The position numbers and the translations under genes were made by a program. A stretch of DNA of 14,213 nt from Coriobacteriaceae bacterium (lineage in GTDB: Bacteria > Actinomycetota > Coriobacteriia > Coriobacteriales > Eggerthellaceae). The notes under the pieces were generated by a model. The model had not been told where the DNA came from. It ran no database searches and saw nothing but the letters and a program-made list of their open reading frames with translations. Location: contig SUUF01000049.1 of NCBI GenBank assembly GCA_015062635.1, positions 1-14,213 on the forward strand, given 5' to 3'. Below, piece after piece: positions 1 through 7,234 of this stretch; position 1 is the stretch's first letter; each line of letters starts with the position of its first letter.

Positions 1-417
1 CGCGACAGCTTCTATGCGGCGCTCGACGCGAAGTTCGACGCGGGCACCATCAGCTGGGACCGGTTCGCGGTGGGGGCTGACAATGCCTTCACGGCCATCG
101 ATCGCAGCACCGCGCAGCTGGCAAACGGCATCCAAGCGTTCGATTCCGATGAATACAAGCGCATGGAACGGCAGTTCAAGGGCGCGTTGAACCCCGATTC
201 GACCGTGGATGAGACCACCGCGGAGCGCTGGGGCATGTTGCAGGGGCGGCTCGACGGCATGCGCGAGATCGTGGCCGGCAACGAGAAGATGCTGCTCGAG
301 CTCGACAAGCTCGAGGCTGAACTCGGCAAGCTCGAGAGCGTCGAGCGCAGCGACAAGGGCGAGCAGATCTTGCAGGAGATCCGCACCCTCAGCGAGGAGA
401 TGAAGTATTACCAATAG
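1..417 (+). CDS. Unrecognised coiled-coil protein, 3' end (5'-truncated by window edge)
   Basis: The reading frame is open from the first base and stops with TAG at 415-417, leaving 138 visible residues; the true start is outside the window. The visible part is strongly charged and predicted helical. Its C-terminal half is rich in Glu/Lys/Leu with heptad-like spacing (for example LLELDKLEAELGKLE), so it is probably coiled coil. I see no catalytic motif, membrane segment or Cys cluster. The next gene, 87 bases downstream on the same strand, is a TelA-family protein, so the two probably form one unit. In other bacteria TelA homologues often follow XpaC-like genes; that is a context-based guess, because I cannot recognise XpaC in what is visible. 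Coding is well supported by codon use and the downstream partner; function is unknown. Confidence 0.75.
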   Translation, partial: RDSFYAALDAKFDAGTISWDRFAVGADNAFTAIDRSTAQLANGIQAFDSDEYKRMERQFKGALNPDSTVDETTAERWGMLQGRLDGMREIVAGNEKMLLELDKLEAELGKLESVERSDKGEQILQEIRTLSEEMKYYQ

Positions 418-504
418 CAGGGTCAATGCTGGCGTTTTGCCAGGTGGCGCTTCTAGGATGCAGTAACATGGAACCGTTCGCAAACGGCGGAAAGGCAGGA
501 AACC

Positions 505-1659
505 ATGGCGTTCGATTTGAACATTCCCGATCCGGAGGAAACCAAGGCGCAAGTTGAGGAAGAACTCGCCGTGCCCGAGGCGCACGCCGAGGTCATCGAC
601 AACGTGGCGAATGAGCGTGGCGAGCAGATCATGAAGGTCGACCTCGATTCCATCGCCGACCGCCGCGACATCCTGCAGGCGGTCGAGACGCTCGGCAACG
701 ACATCATGACGCAGTCGACGGCGAAGAACGAGATGCTCTCGCGCCGCATGGCCCAACTGTCGCGTGAAGGCGGCGAGTCGGGCGAGGTCGCGCGCGGCCT
801 AGAAGACCTGGCGATACGCATGAAGGACCTCGACCCGTCGGCCGTGGATTTCGCGAAGACGGGCGTGCTCGGCAAGCTGTTCGACCCGGTGCGCCGCTAC
901 TTCGAGCGCTACAAGACCGCCGATGCCGAGATCGCGTCGATCGTGCAGTCGCTCGAGCACGGCAAGGGCACGCTGAAGCAAGACAACGTGACGCTCGAGC
1001 TCGAGGAAGACGCGATGCGCAACCTCACCAAGCAGCTCAACCAGCAAATCGAGATGGCCACCGACCTCGATGCCTATCTGACAAACGCCTGCGACACGGC
1101 CAAGGCCGAAGGGTCGGCCGACCCCGAGCGCATCAAGTTCGTGGAAGAGGAGGTCATCTTCCCGCTGCGCCAGAAGATTCTCGACTTCCAGCAGCTGCTC
1201 GTCGTGAACCAGCAGGGCATCGTGTCGATGAACATCATCCGCCGCAACAACCTCGAGCTCATCCGCGCGGTCGAGCGCGCCGAGAACGTGACGGTTTCGG
1301 CGCTGCGCGTGGCGGTGACGGTGGCGGGCGCGCTGTACAACCAGCGCATCGTGCTCGACAAGGTGAATTCGCTGAACGAGGCCACGAACTCGATGATTTC
1401 GGCGACGTCGCGCATGCTGAAGGAGCAGGGCGCCGAGATTCAGGTGAAGGCCACCGAGGCGAATATCTCGGTCGACACGCTGAAGGCGTCGTTTGCCGAC
1501 ACGCTGCAGGCGCTCGAGGATATCAGCACCTACAAGCAGGCCGCGCTTCCGCGCATCAAGAAGACCATCGAAGACTTCCGCGAAATCGCCGAGGAAGGGC
1601 AGAAGCACGTCGATAGGCTCGAGCGCACCGACAAGCGCCTCGAGGGCGGTCAAAACTAG
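505..1659 (+). CDS. telA: TelA-family (toxic anion resistance) protein
   Basis: The product is 384 residues, the usual size for the TelA/KlaA family, and almost entirely helical. It has an acidic N-terminus (DLNIPDPEETKAQVEEELAV), a central part containing FDPVRRYFERYKTADAEI, and a Gln/Asn-rich helical stretch QQLLVVNQQGIVSMNIIRRN. These resemble the TelA core. Family members were named for tellurite resistance but mostly act in envelope stress; their biochemical role is poorly defined. The ATG at 505 is preceded by a purine-rich site (AAAGGCAGGAAA). No transmembrane segment or signal peptide is seen, so it is probably cytoplasmic. It lies 87 bases after the partial coiled-coil gene and faces a hairpin terminator that closes the unit. 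Family assignment is good; substrate and partner are unknown. Confidence 0.85.
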   Translation: MAFDLNIPDPEETKAQVEEELAVPEAHAEVIDNVANERGEQIMKVDLDSIADRRDILQAVETLGNDIMTQSTAKNEMLSRRMAQLSREGGESGEVARGLEDLAIRMKDLDPSAVDFAKTGVLGKLFDPVRRYFERYKTADAEIASIVQSLEHGKGTLKQDNVTLELEEDAMRNLTKQLNQQIEMATDLDAYLTNACDTAKAEGSADPERIKFVEEEVIFPLRQKILDFQQLLVVNQQGIVSMNIIRRNNLELIRAVERAENVTVSALRVAVTVAGALYNQRIVLDKVNSLNEATNSMISATSRMLKEQGAEIQVKATEANISVDTLKASFADTLQALEDISTYKQAALPRIKKTIEDFREIAEEGQKHVDRLERTDKRLEGGQN

Positions 1660-1678
1660 CTCGCATCGCGCGAGAAAA

Positions 1679-1719
1679 GCAAATCGCCCGCCGGGCTTCA
1701 TGCCGGGCGGGCGATTTGC
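1679..1719. terminator. Bidirectional hairpin terminator between telA and acpP
   Basis: Two 18-base arms (1679-1696 and 1702-1719) pair at 17 of 18 positions around a 5-base loop (TTCAT). The arm begins GCAAATCGCCCG, giving an A-rich foot on one side and a T-rich foot on the other, so it can work on both strands. It lies just after the telA stop and just beyond the 3' end of the convergent acpP gene, where a shared terminator is expected. Confidence 0.85.
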
Positions 1720-1743
1720 TTGGATGGTATCGGGCTGCGGTGT

Positions 1744-1962
1744 TTAGAGGTTCTCGATGTAGTTCACGACATCGCCGATGGAATTCAGGCCCTCGGGATA
1801 GCCCATCTCGATGTTGCAACGCTCTTCGAGGTCGCAGATGAGCTCGACGGTGTCGAGGGAGTCGATGCCGAGATCATCGAGCGTGCTTTCGGCGGTGACG
1901 GTTTCTGGGTCGATGTCGAGGTTCTCCTGCAGGATATCCTTGATGGTCTGCATGACGTCCAT
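1744..1962 (-). CDS. acpP: Acyl carrier protein
   Basis: A 72-residue acidic protein with the canonical four-helix ACP sequence. The phosphopantetheine attachment site is GIDSLDTVEL with Ser35 as the modified residue. It carries growing acyl chains for type II fatty acid synthesis and donates them to phospholipid synthesis. The start at 1962 is chosen because AAGGAG lies 7 bases upstream on the minus strand; an in-frame Met4 has no comparable site. The gene stands alone, not beside fab genes, and is transcribed against telA with a shared terminator. It has a perfect TATAAT upstream (2006-2011). It could be a dedicated ACP for another pathway, but its length and sequence fit a housekeeping ACP. 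Confidence 0.93.
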   Translation of the reverse strand: MDVMQTIKDILQENLDIDPETVTAESTLDDLGIDSLDTVELICDLEERCNIEMGYPEGLNSIGDVVNYIENL

Positions 1963-2005
1963 GGTGTCTCCTTATGACGGTTTCGAAGTCTAGATAACGA
2001 AGTGT

Positions 2006-2011
2006 ATTATA
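2006..2011 (-). promoter_or_regulatory. Probable -10 element for acpP
   Basis: A perfect TATAAT on the minus strand lies 43 bases upstream of the acpP start, giving a short leader that contains the AAGGAG site. No convincing -35 hexamer is found at 16-18 bp spacing (ACATAC at 2029-2034 is the best), so the promoter rests mainly on the -10. Confidence 0.5.
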
Positions 2012-2033
2012 CGAGATTGTGCGTAACGGTATG

Positions 2034-2062
2034 TTGACATTTGCTTACGCTTCTCGTGGTAT
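2034..2062 (+). promoter_or_regulatory. Possible promoter for the HtrA-like protease gene
   Basis: A perfect TTGACA at 2034-2039 points toward the protease gene, followed after 17 bp by TGGTAT (2057-2062), a poor -10. It lies back-to-back with the acpP promoter in the only non-coding stretch between the divergent genes. Only the -35 half is persuasive. Confidence 0.3.
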
Positions 2063-2161
2063 TTTCGCGTGTGCTACGCGAAGCAATGGCGAGGGCGGGA
2101 TGTTCCCCCAGGCAGGCTGGTATTGTAGGAACCGAGGAAAACCGTGGAAAGGCAGCTCTCC

Positions 2162-3646
2162 ATGACAGATGAGTATCAAAATCCAGAATCCAACCAGAAC
2201 CTGAATCCGCAGCAAGCCGCGCAACCGGGGCAAACGGCCTATCGTCCTTCGCAGATGTCGGGCCAGCAGGCCTACCAGGCGCCGGCGCAGCAGGCCTACC
2301 AACAGCCGGCGCAGCAAGCCTACCAACAGCAGGCGCAGTCGACCTACCGGCAGCCCGCGCAACCGACCTACCAGCAGCCCGCGCAACCGAATTACGCAGC
2401 GGCCGGATATCGCCAGGCGGCTCCAGCGCAAGGCGGGGCGCATTCCGCGGGCGCTGTTGCCAAGCAGGGCGGCGGTTGGGTGAAATCGCTGGTCGCTGGT
2501 GCTGTCGGCGCCGTGTTGGCGAGTGTCATCACCCTTGCCGTCGCGGGCATGGGCGGCGGTTCCGTCTCGGCCGACCAGCCGGGCACCGCTCCGGCTGCGG
2601 GCGCAGGTTCGGGCACGAACACCACGATCACCGTGGCGGGCGAAGACGTCTCCCTTCCCGAGGCCGTCGCGGCGAAGAGCCTGCCGTCGGTCGTGTGCAT
2701 CTACGTGTATCAGGAAATGCCGGCATACGGATGGTTCGGCCAGCAATCGAGCGGCGAGCAGATGTCGGGCCTCGGCTCCGGCGTCATCATCTCGGATGAT
2801 GGCTATATCCTCACGAACTACCACGTCATCGAGGGCGAGAGCAGCCTGAAGGTGTCGGTGAACAACGAGCAGTACGATGCCCAGGTTGTCGGCACCGATT
2901 CGACGAGCGACCTCGCCGTCATCAAGATCGACGGCGCCGAGGGCCTCACGCCCATCGAGATCGGCAGCTCGGCCAACCTCGTGGTGGGCGAGTGGGTCAT
3001 GACCGTCGGCGCCCCCTATGGCATGGAGCAGTCGGTCGGTTCCGGCATCGTCTCGGCGGTAAGCCGTTCATCTGCGGCGTTGCAGGATTCCGATGGTGCG
3101 ATCTACGCGAACATGATTCAGACCGACGCGCCCATCAACCCGGGCAACTCGGGTGGCGCGCTCGTCGACAAGGAAGGCAAGCTCGTGGGCATCAACACGC
3201 TCACCGCTTCCTACAGCGGCAGCAATTCGGGCGTGGGCTTCGCCATTCCGGTCGACTATGCGTACAACATCGCGCAGCAGATCATCGCCGGCGAGGAGCC
3301 GAGCCATGCCCAACTCGGCGTGTCGCTGGTGAACGTCGATTCCGCGACGGCCGAGCGCTATAACCTGCCCGTGAGCGAGGGCGCGTACGTGGCGGCGGCT
3401 TATGCCGGCGCTGCCGAGGCGGGCATCCAGGAAGGCGATATCATCACCAAGGTGAATGGCAAGAAGGTCGCGTCTGCCACCGAGGTCATCCTGCAGGTGC
3501 GCAGCTGCAAGGTGGGCGATACCGTTCCGGTCGAGGTGAATCGCAACGGCGAGACCAAGACGATGGACGTGGCGTTGACGTCGGACGTCGACAACGCCAA
3601 CGCGTCTTCAAGCCAGAACGCCGAAGGCAACCAGCGCCAGCGCTAG
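2162..3646 (+). CDS. Membrane-anchored HtrA/DegP-type serine protease with PDZ domain
   Basis: A 494-residue S1C-family protease. Order: cytoplasmic Gln/Pro/Tyr-rich tail with octapeptide repeats (about residues 35-82), one transmembrane anchor (about 107-130), an extracytoplasmic trypsin-like domain, and a C-terminal PDZ domain (about 385-475). The catalytic triad is visible as His221 in TNYHVI, Asp250 in TSDLAVIKI and Ser330 in NPGNSGGALV. HtrA proteins degrade or refold damaged envelope proteins. I chose ATG 2162, with GGAAAGG 9 bases upstream; a GTG at 2144 with GAGG 6 bases upstream would add six residues and is a real alternative. It is a monocistronic unit with a terminator at 3671-3702. 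The closest named types are DegP/HtrA/PepD; I do not assign one symbol. Confidence 0.92.
   Translation: MTDEYQNPESNQNLNPQQAAQPGQTAYRPSQMSGQQAYQAPAQQAYQQPAQQAYQQQAQSTYRQPAQPTYQQPAQPNYAAAGYRQAAPAQGGAHSAGAVAKQGGGWVKSLVAGAVGAVLASVITLAVAGMGGGSVSADQPGTAPAAGAGSGTNTTITVAGEDVSLPEAVAAKSLPSVVCIYVYQEMPAYGWFGQQSSGEQMSGLGSGVIISDDGYILTNYHVIEGESSLKVSVNNEQYDAQVVGTDSTSDLAVIKIDGAEGLTPIEIGSSANLVVGEWVMTVGAPYGMEQSVGSGIVSAVSRSSAALQDSDGAIYANMIQTDAPINPGNSGGALVDKEGKLVGINTLTASYSGSNSGVGFAIPVDYAYNIAQQIIAGEEPSHAQLGVSLVNVDSATAERYNLPVSEGAYVAAAYAGAAEAGIQEGDIITKVNGKKVASATEVILQVRSCKVGDTVPVEVNRNGETKTMDVALTSDVDNANASSSQNAEGNQRQR
2264..2407 (+). repeat. 24-bp coding tandem repeat (six octapeptide units)
   Basis: Six consecutive 24-base units encode QQAYQAPA, QQAYQQPA, QQAYQQQA, QSTYRQPA, QPTYQQPA and a degenerate QPNYAAAG. 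They form the disordered cytoplasmic tail of the protease. The unit length keeps the frame, so copy number could change without inactivating the gene. Confidence 0.85.
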
Positions 3647-3670
3647 CGACAGCAAGCAACGTTCGAGCAG

Positions 3671-3702
3671 CGAGCCGGGGCATCCCCCCGGCTCGTTCTT
3701 TA
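3671..3702 (+). terminator. Intrinsic terminator after the HtrA-like gene
   Basis: Perfect 10-bp arms (CGAGCCGGGG at 3671-3680 and its complement at 3686-3695) around a 5-base loop, followed by TTCTTTA. It begins 24 bases after the protease stop codon. About 150 bases then remain before pyrH, in which I see no clear promoter pair. Confidence 0.85.
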
Positions 3703-3856
3703 TGGTGCGCGACGTGATGAGCCGAAGGACGTTCCTCCTACTCGTTTTTCACATGGCTCCTAAGATAGGTTTGATAGGTTTTCCTGTCTGGGGCATGGGC
3801 TGGTGTGCTGTTTAGGGTAAACTAGGCCAGATAGCGTCGAGGAGAGGGAGCATACC

Positions 3857-4573
3857 ATGACGCAAGAATACAAATATCATCGCGTGCTGCTGAAGCTGTC
3901 CGGCGAGGCCCTGATGGGCGAAGCGGGCTATGGCATCGACCCGAAGGTCGTCGACGAGCTGGCCGACCAGGTGAAACATATCGTCGAGGACGGCATCGAG
4001 CTGGCTGTGACGGTCGGCGGCGGCAACATCTTCCGCGGCATGGCGGGTTCGGCCGAGGGCATGGAGCGCAGCCAGGCCGACTACATCGGCATGCTCGCCA
4101 CCTGCATGAACGCGCTTGCCCTGCAAGATGCGTTCGAGCGCAAGGGCATTCCCACGCGCGTGATGAGCGCCATCGAGATGCGCCAGATGTGCGAACCCTA
4201 CATTCGCCGCAAGGCGGTGCGCCATCTGGAAAAGGGCCGCGTCATCATCTTCGCCGCGGGCACGGGCAACCCCTATTTCACCACCGACACCACGGCCGCC
4301 CTGCGCGCCTGCGAGATCGGCGCCGAGGCCCTGCTGAAGGCCACCAAGGTCGACGGCATTTACGACAAGGACCCGGTGAAGCACCCCGACGCCGTGCGCT
4401 TCGACAAGCTTTCCTACCTCGAGGTTCTGGCCAAGGAGCTCCACGTGATGGACACCACCGCCACGAGCCTGTGCATGGACAACAACCTGCCCATCCTCGT
4501 GTTCGATATGACCGTTCCCGGCAATATCGCTCGCGTGCTCAAGGGCGAGGATGTGGGCACGACGGTTCAGTAA
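3857..4573 (+). CDS. pyrH: UMP kinase
   Basis: The product is 238 residues, the standard length for the bacterial hexameric UMP kinase of the amino-acid-kinase fold. It phosphorylates UMP to UDP with ATP in the cytoplasm, feeding UTP and CTP pools. Visible motifs: LLKLSGEAL at 11-19 (nucleotide loop), GGGNIFRG at 54-61, GTGNPYFTTDT at 135-145 (UMP site) and KVDGIYDKDP at 164-173 (ATP site). The ATG follows a GAGGAGAGGGAG site. It is directly followed by frr, the usual partner. The common rpsB-tsf pair is not upstream here; a protease gene is. This gene opens the growth block that runs through dxr. Confidence 0.97.
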   Translation: MTQEYKYHRVLLKLSGEALMGEAGYGIDPKVVDELADQVKHIVEDGIELAVTVGGGNIFRGMAGSAEGMERSQADYIGMLATCMNALALQDAFERKGIPTRVMSAIEMRQMCEPYIRRKAVRHLEKGRVIIFAAGTGNPYFTTDTTAALRACEIGAEALLKATKVDGIYDKDPVKHPDAVRFDKLSYLEVLAKELHVMDTTATSLCMDNNLPILVFDMTVPGNIARVLKGEDVGTTVQ

Positions 4574-4582
4574 CGCTAGGCG

Positions 4583-4588
4583 TATAAT
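4583..4588 (+). promoter_or_regulatory. Possible -10 element ahead of frr
   Basis: A perfect TATAAT lies 9 bases after the pyrH stop and 47 bases before the chosen frr start. No good -35 is found at 16-18 bp. Either an internal promoter gives extra frr transcript or the match is chance. Confidence 0.35.
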
Positions 4589-4635
4589 GACGGGGATACA
4601 TTCCCGCAGTTGAACTATGGATGAAAGGCTTGGAA

Positions 4636-5193
4636 ATGATTGACGAGATTATGCTCGAGGCCGAAGAGGGCATGGAAAAGGCGATTGAATCGCTGGAAAC
4701 CGCGTTCGCGTCTGTGCGTACCGGCCGTGCCAACGCCATGATCCTCGACAAGATCCGTGTCGACTACTACGGTGTCCCCACGCCCATCAACCAGATGGCC
4801 GCCATCAAGACGCCCGATGCCCACATGCTGGTCATCGAGCCGTGGGACAAGGGCGTGCTCGGCGCCATCGAGCATGCCATCATGCAGAGCAACATCGGCG
4901 TGACGCCCAGCAACGACGGCCAGCGCCTGCGCCTGCCCTTCCCGTCGCTCACCGAGGAGCGCCGCCGCGAGTTCGTGAAGCAGTGCAAGACCTACAGCGA
5001 GGAAGCGCGCGTGCGCATCCGCGCCGTCCGCCGCGAGGCGAACGAGGATCTGGAGAAGGCCGAGAAGGCCGGCGACATCACCGAGGACGACCAGCGTCGC
5101 GGCGAGGCCGATGTCCAGAAGCTCACGAACCAATACGTGGCCAAGGTTGACGAGGTCTTCAAGAAGAAGGAAGCCGAGATCATGACCATTTAA
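4636..5193 (+). CDS. frr: Ribosome recycling factor
   Basis: From ATG 4636 the product is 185 residues, the usual RRF length. RRF splits post-termination 70S ribosomes together with EF-G. Seen: the N-terminal helix with VRTGRANAMILDKI, the beta domain with YYGVPTPINQMA and IEPWDK, the NIGVTPSNDGQRLRLPFP segment, and the C-terminal helices with LTEERRREFVK and VRIRAVRREAN. An in-frame ATG at 4621 would add five residues but lacks a ribosome site; AAAGG 7 bases before 4636 decides the start. It follows pyrH by 62 bases. A short CGCCGTTC/GAACGGCG hairpin lies 5 bases after the stop. Confidence 0.97.
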   Translation: MIDEIMLEAEEGMEKAIESLETAFASVRTGRANAMILDKIRVDYYGVPTPINQMAAIKTPDAHMLVIEPWDKGVLGAIEHAIMQSNIGVTPSNDGQRLRLPFPSLTEERRREFVKQCKTYSEEARVRIRAVRREANEDLEKAEKAGDITEDDQRRGEADVQKLTNQYVAKVDEVFKKKEAEIMTI

Positions 5194-5437
5194 GGTTCCG
5201 CCGTTCTGACGAACGGCGAGCCTGTCGACGATGCGGGGCGCCCAGGCACCCCGCCTTGCCGCCTGCTTGCGCCGCTGAAAACCGGCCGGGTATGCCGCCT
5301 TCCCGCGCCAAGCCCTTCTCGCGTATCGAAGCGAGCTTCGTCGGGCTTTCACGGAAACCGGCATACTTGGACGATTCTCAGCCACCGCGCCTGAATGATT
5401 CGGCATACTTCTCTCGAATGACGAGGAATCAAAGAGC
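5194..5437. other. frr-uppS intergenic region with two hairpins
   Basis: This 244-base gap is unusually long for the gene block. It contains a perfect 8-bp hairpin with a 4-base loop (5199-5218, no T-run). A larger foldable segment at 5310-5348 has AAGCCC/GGGCTT outer arms and a CGAAG/CTTCG inner stem, and an alternative CTCGC/GCGAG pairing overlaps it. A nonamer, GGCATACTT, occurs at 5360-5368 and 5402-5410, and a related inverted GTATGCCG occurs near 5290. No open frame here looks coding. It may be partial termination and re-initiation between frr and uppS, or a decayed repeat element. Confidence 0.45.
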
Positions 5438-6214
5438 TTGAATAAACCGCTTGACTATATCTTCCCGAATCCGCCGGTGGGGCTGAACCCCGCCGCGCTG
5501 GACGCCGGGCGCGTGCCGCAACATGTGGCCGTCATCATGGATGGCAATGGACGCTGGGCGAAGAAGCGCGCGTTGAACCGCTTGCGTGGGCACAAGGCCG
5601 GCATCGAGGCGGTGCGCGAGACCATCCGCTGCGCGAGCGACGTGGGTGTGCGCTACCTTACCATCTACTCGTTTTCCACCGAGAACTGGAAGCGCCCGCA
5701 AGACGAGGTCGTGGGCCTGATGGAGCTGTTCGCGAAGACGATGCTCGCCGAGGTCGATGGCCTCGACGAGGAGAACGTCCGCGTGATGACCATCGGCGAT
5801 CTCTCGATCCTGCCCGACGAAACGCGCGAGGCCTTCGAGGAGGCATGGGAGCAGACGAAGGGCAACACGGGCATGACACTCGTGGTGGCCGTGAACTACG
5901 GTGCCCGCCAAGAAATCCTGCATTCCGCAAAATCCCTGATGGAATATGCCGTTCAGCAGGCGGCCGAAACCGGGGTGGTGCCCGAGCCCACCGAAGAGCT
6001 GCTCGAGCGGGGCTTGTACACGGCGGGCATTCCCGACCCCGAGCTCGTCATCCGCACGAGCGGCGAGCTGCGTGTCTCGAACTTCCTGCTATGGCAGATC
6101 GCCTATTCCGAGTTCTATGTGACCGACGTGCTGTGGCCCGATTTTGACCGCTACGAGTTTTTGCGCGCGCTGCTGTCGTACCAAGGCCGCAACCGCCGTT
6201 TCGGGGGAGTGTAG
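5438..6214 (+). CDS. uppS: Undecaprenyl diphosphate synthase (cis-prenyltransferase)
   Basis: A 258-residue cis-prenyltransferase that condenses isopentenyl diphosphate onto an allylic diphosphate to make the C55 lipid carrier for peptidoglycan. Motifs: HVAVIMDGNGRWAKKR at 29-44 with catalytic Asp35, SFSTENWKRP, and the C-terminal RTSGELRVSNFLLWQIAYSE with the substrate-binding Arg/Glu residues. The start is TTG at 5438 with GAGGA 10 bases upstream; no ATG or GTG precedes the conserved motif in frame. Three bases separate its stop from cdsA, so the two are probably co-transcribed. Its substrate comes from the MEP pathway, of which dxr lies two genes downstream. Confidence 0.96.
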   Translation: MNKPLDYIFPNPPVGLNPAALDAGRVPQHVAVIMDGNGRWAKKRALNRLRGHKAGIEAVRETIRCASDVGVRYLTIYSFSTENWKRPQDEVVGLMELFAKTMLAEVDGLDEENVRVMTIGDLSILPDETREAFEEAWEQTKGNTGMTLVVAVNYGARQEILHSAKSLMEYAVQQAAETGVVPEPTEELLERGLYTAGIPDPELVIRTSGELRVSNFLLWQIAYSEFYVTDVLWPDFDRYEFLRALLSYQGRNRRFGGV

Positions 6215-6217
6215 CCG

Positions 6218-7150
6218 ATGGGTTTCTTCAGCCGCATCCGCAACCAGGAACCGGTCGACACCGAAACCAGCATGGGCGCCCGCGCGAAGGCGAAGGCCTA
6301 CGAGAAGACGCCCGAGCGCTTCAAGAATGCGAGCAGCTTCCAAGTGCGCCTGCGCACCGGCGCGGTCTACATCACCCTCACGGCGGCGGGCGTGCTCATC
6401 AACGACCTCACCACCGTCGTGATGCTGGCGATAACCGCCGCCATCTGCGCGGGCGAGTTCTATTTCATCTTGCGCAACGACGCGAAGCTGCCCAACGAGG
6501 CCATCGGCATCGTGGCCGCCATCTGCTATCCCTTCAGCATGTGGCTGTGGGGCCTGAAGGGCGTGGCCATCGTGACGCTCGCGCTGCTGCTGGTGCTGCT
6601 GGTGTGGTACACGTATTGGATGCGCGCCCGCATCACCGACGTGTGCATCACCTTGTTCGGGGCGATGTACACGGGGCTCATGCTTTCGGGCATCATCGTG
6701 ATACGACAGGCGCTGCCCGAGCCGTGGGGTGGGGTGCTCGTGCTGCTGCTCTTCCTTTCCATCTGGGGAAACGATGCGTTCGCGTACCTGGTTGGCTCGA
6801 AGATCGGCAAGCATAAGCTCGCGCCGCGCACGAGCCCGAAGAAGAGCTGGGAAGGCTTTATCGCCGGCCTCATCTTCAGCATGGGCATGTGGGTGGCCAT
6901 GTCGTTCGTGCCGGGCGTGCAGATGCCCATTTGGATGGCGCTGGTGTTCGGCCTGGTGTGCGGCGGCATGGAGGTGCTTGGCGACCTCGTGGAAAGCCGC
7001 ATCAAGCGCAACGTGGGCGTGAAGGATTCCGGCACGATCATGCCGGGCCATGGCGGCCTGCTCGACCGCTGCGACTCCACGTTCCTCGCGGCGGTGACGG
7101 CCGCCATCCTGCTGACGATGGGCGGTTGCCTGCCCAACGTCATCCTGTAA
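6218..7150 (+). CDS. cdsA: Phosphatidate cytidylyltransferase (CDP-diacylglycerol synthase)
   Basis: A 310-residue integral membrane enzyme that makes CDP-diacylglycerol from CTP and phosphatidic acid, the branch point of phospholipid synthesis. Several hydrophobic helices run between about residues 55 and 250. The CdsA signature lies at 260-287: SRIKR, then VKDSGTIMPGHGGLLDR and DS. One position in it, DRCDS, carries Cys where a larger hydrophobic residue is usual. The basic, polar N-terminal 45 residues are probably cytoplasmic. GGGGGAG, which overlaps the end of uppS, serves as ribosome site for ATG 6218, only three bases after the uppS stop, consistent with translational coupling. Confidence 0.95.
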   Translation: MGFFSRIRNQEPVDTETSMGARAKAKAYEKTPERFKNASSFQVRLRTGAVYITLTAAGVLINDLTTVVMLAITAAICAGEFYFILRNDAKLPNEAIGIVAAICYPFSMWLWGLKGVAIVTLALLLVLLVWYTYWMRARITDVCITLFGAMYTGLMLSGIIVIRQALPEPWGGVLVLLLFLSIWGNDAFAYLVGSKIGKHKLAPRTSPKKSWEGFIAGLIFSMGMWVAMSFVPGVQMPIWMALVFGLVCGGMEVLGDLVESRIKRNVGVKDSGTIMPGHGGLLDRCDSTFLAAVTAAILLTMGGCLPNVIL

Positions 7151-7151
7151 T

Positions 7152-7217
7152 GCAACGATGCCTCGGAGCCGTCATAACATCGTGCACGATGTAACGAAGG
7201 CTCCGAGGTATCGTAAC
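7152..7217. repeat. Imperfect 66-bp palindromic repeat (full copy)
   Basis: This nearly fills the cdsA-dxr gap. It is symmetric about 7184/7185, with a perfect 16-bp core palindrome (ACATCGTGCACGATGT, 7177-7192). Outer arms at 7155-7170 and 7199-7214 match at 15 of 16 positions (CCTCGGAGCC against GGCTCCGAGG); the one mismatch could be a G-U pair in RNA. One diverged arm recurs at 10631-10666, so it is a dispersed element. As RNA it could form a strong hairpin inside the operon, ending just before the dxr ribosome site. Confidence 0.85.
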
Positions 7218-7234
7218 GTCTGAAAGGAAACGCT

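Noticed and set aside
799..1701. 300-codon minus-strand frame antisense to telA
   Set aside because: It is the mirror frame of a GC-rich gene, with a His/Leu/Arg-rich product, no family resemblance and no ribosome site; telA on the plus strand explains the region.
4621..4635. frr start at ATG 4621
   Set aside because: No ribosome site precedes it, and it makes the protein longer than the usual 185 residues; ATG 4636 has AAAGG at good spacing.
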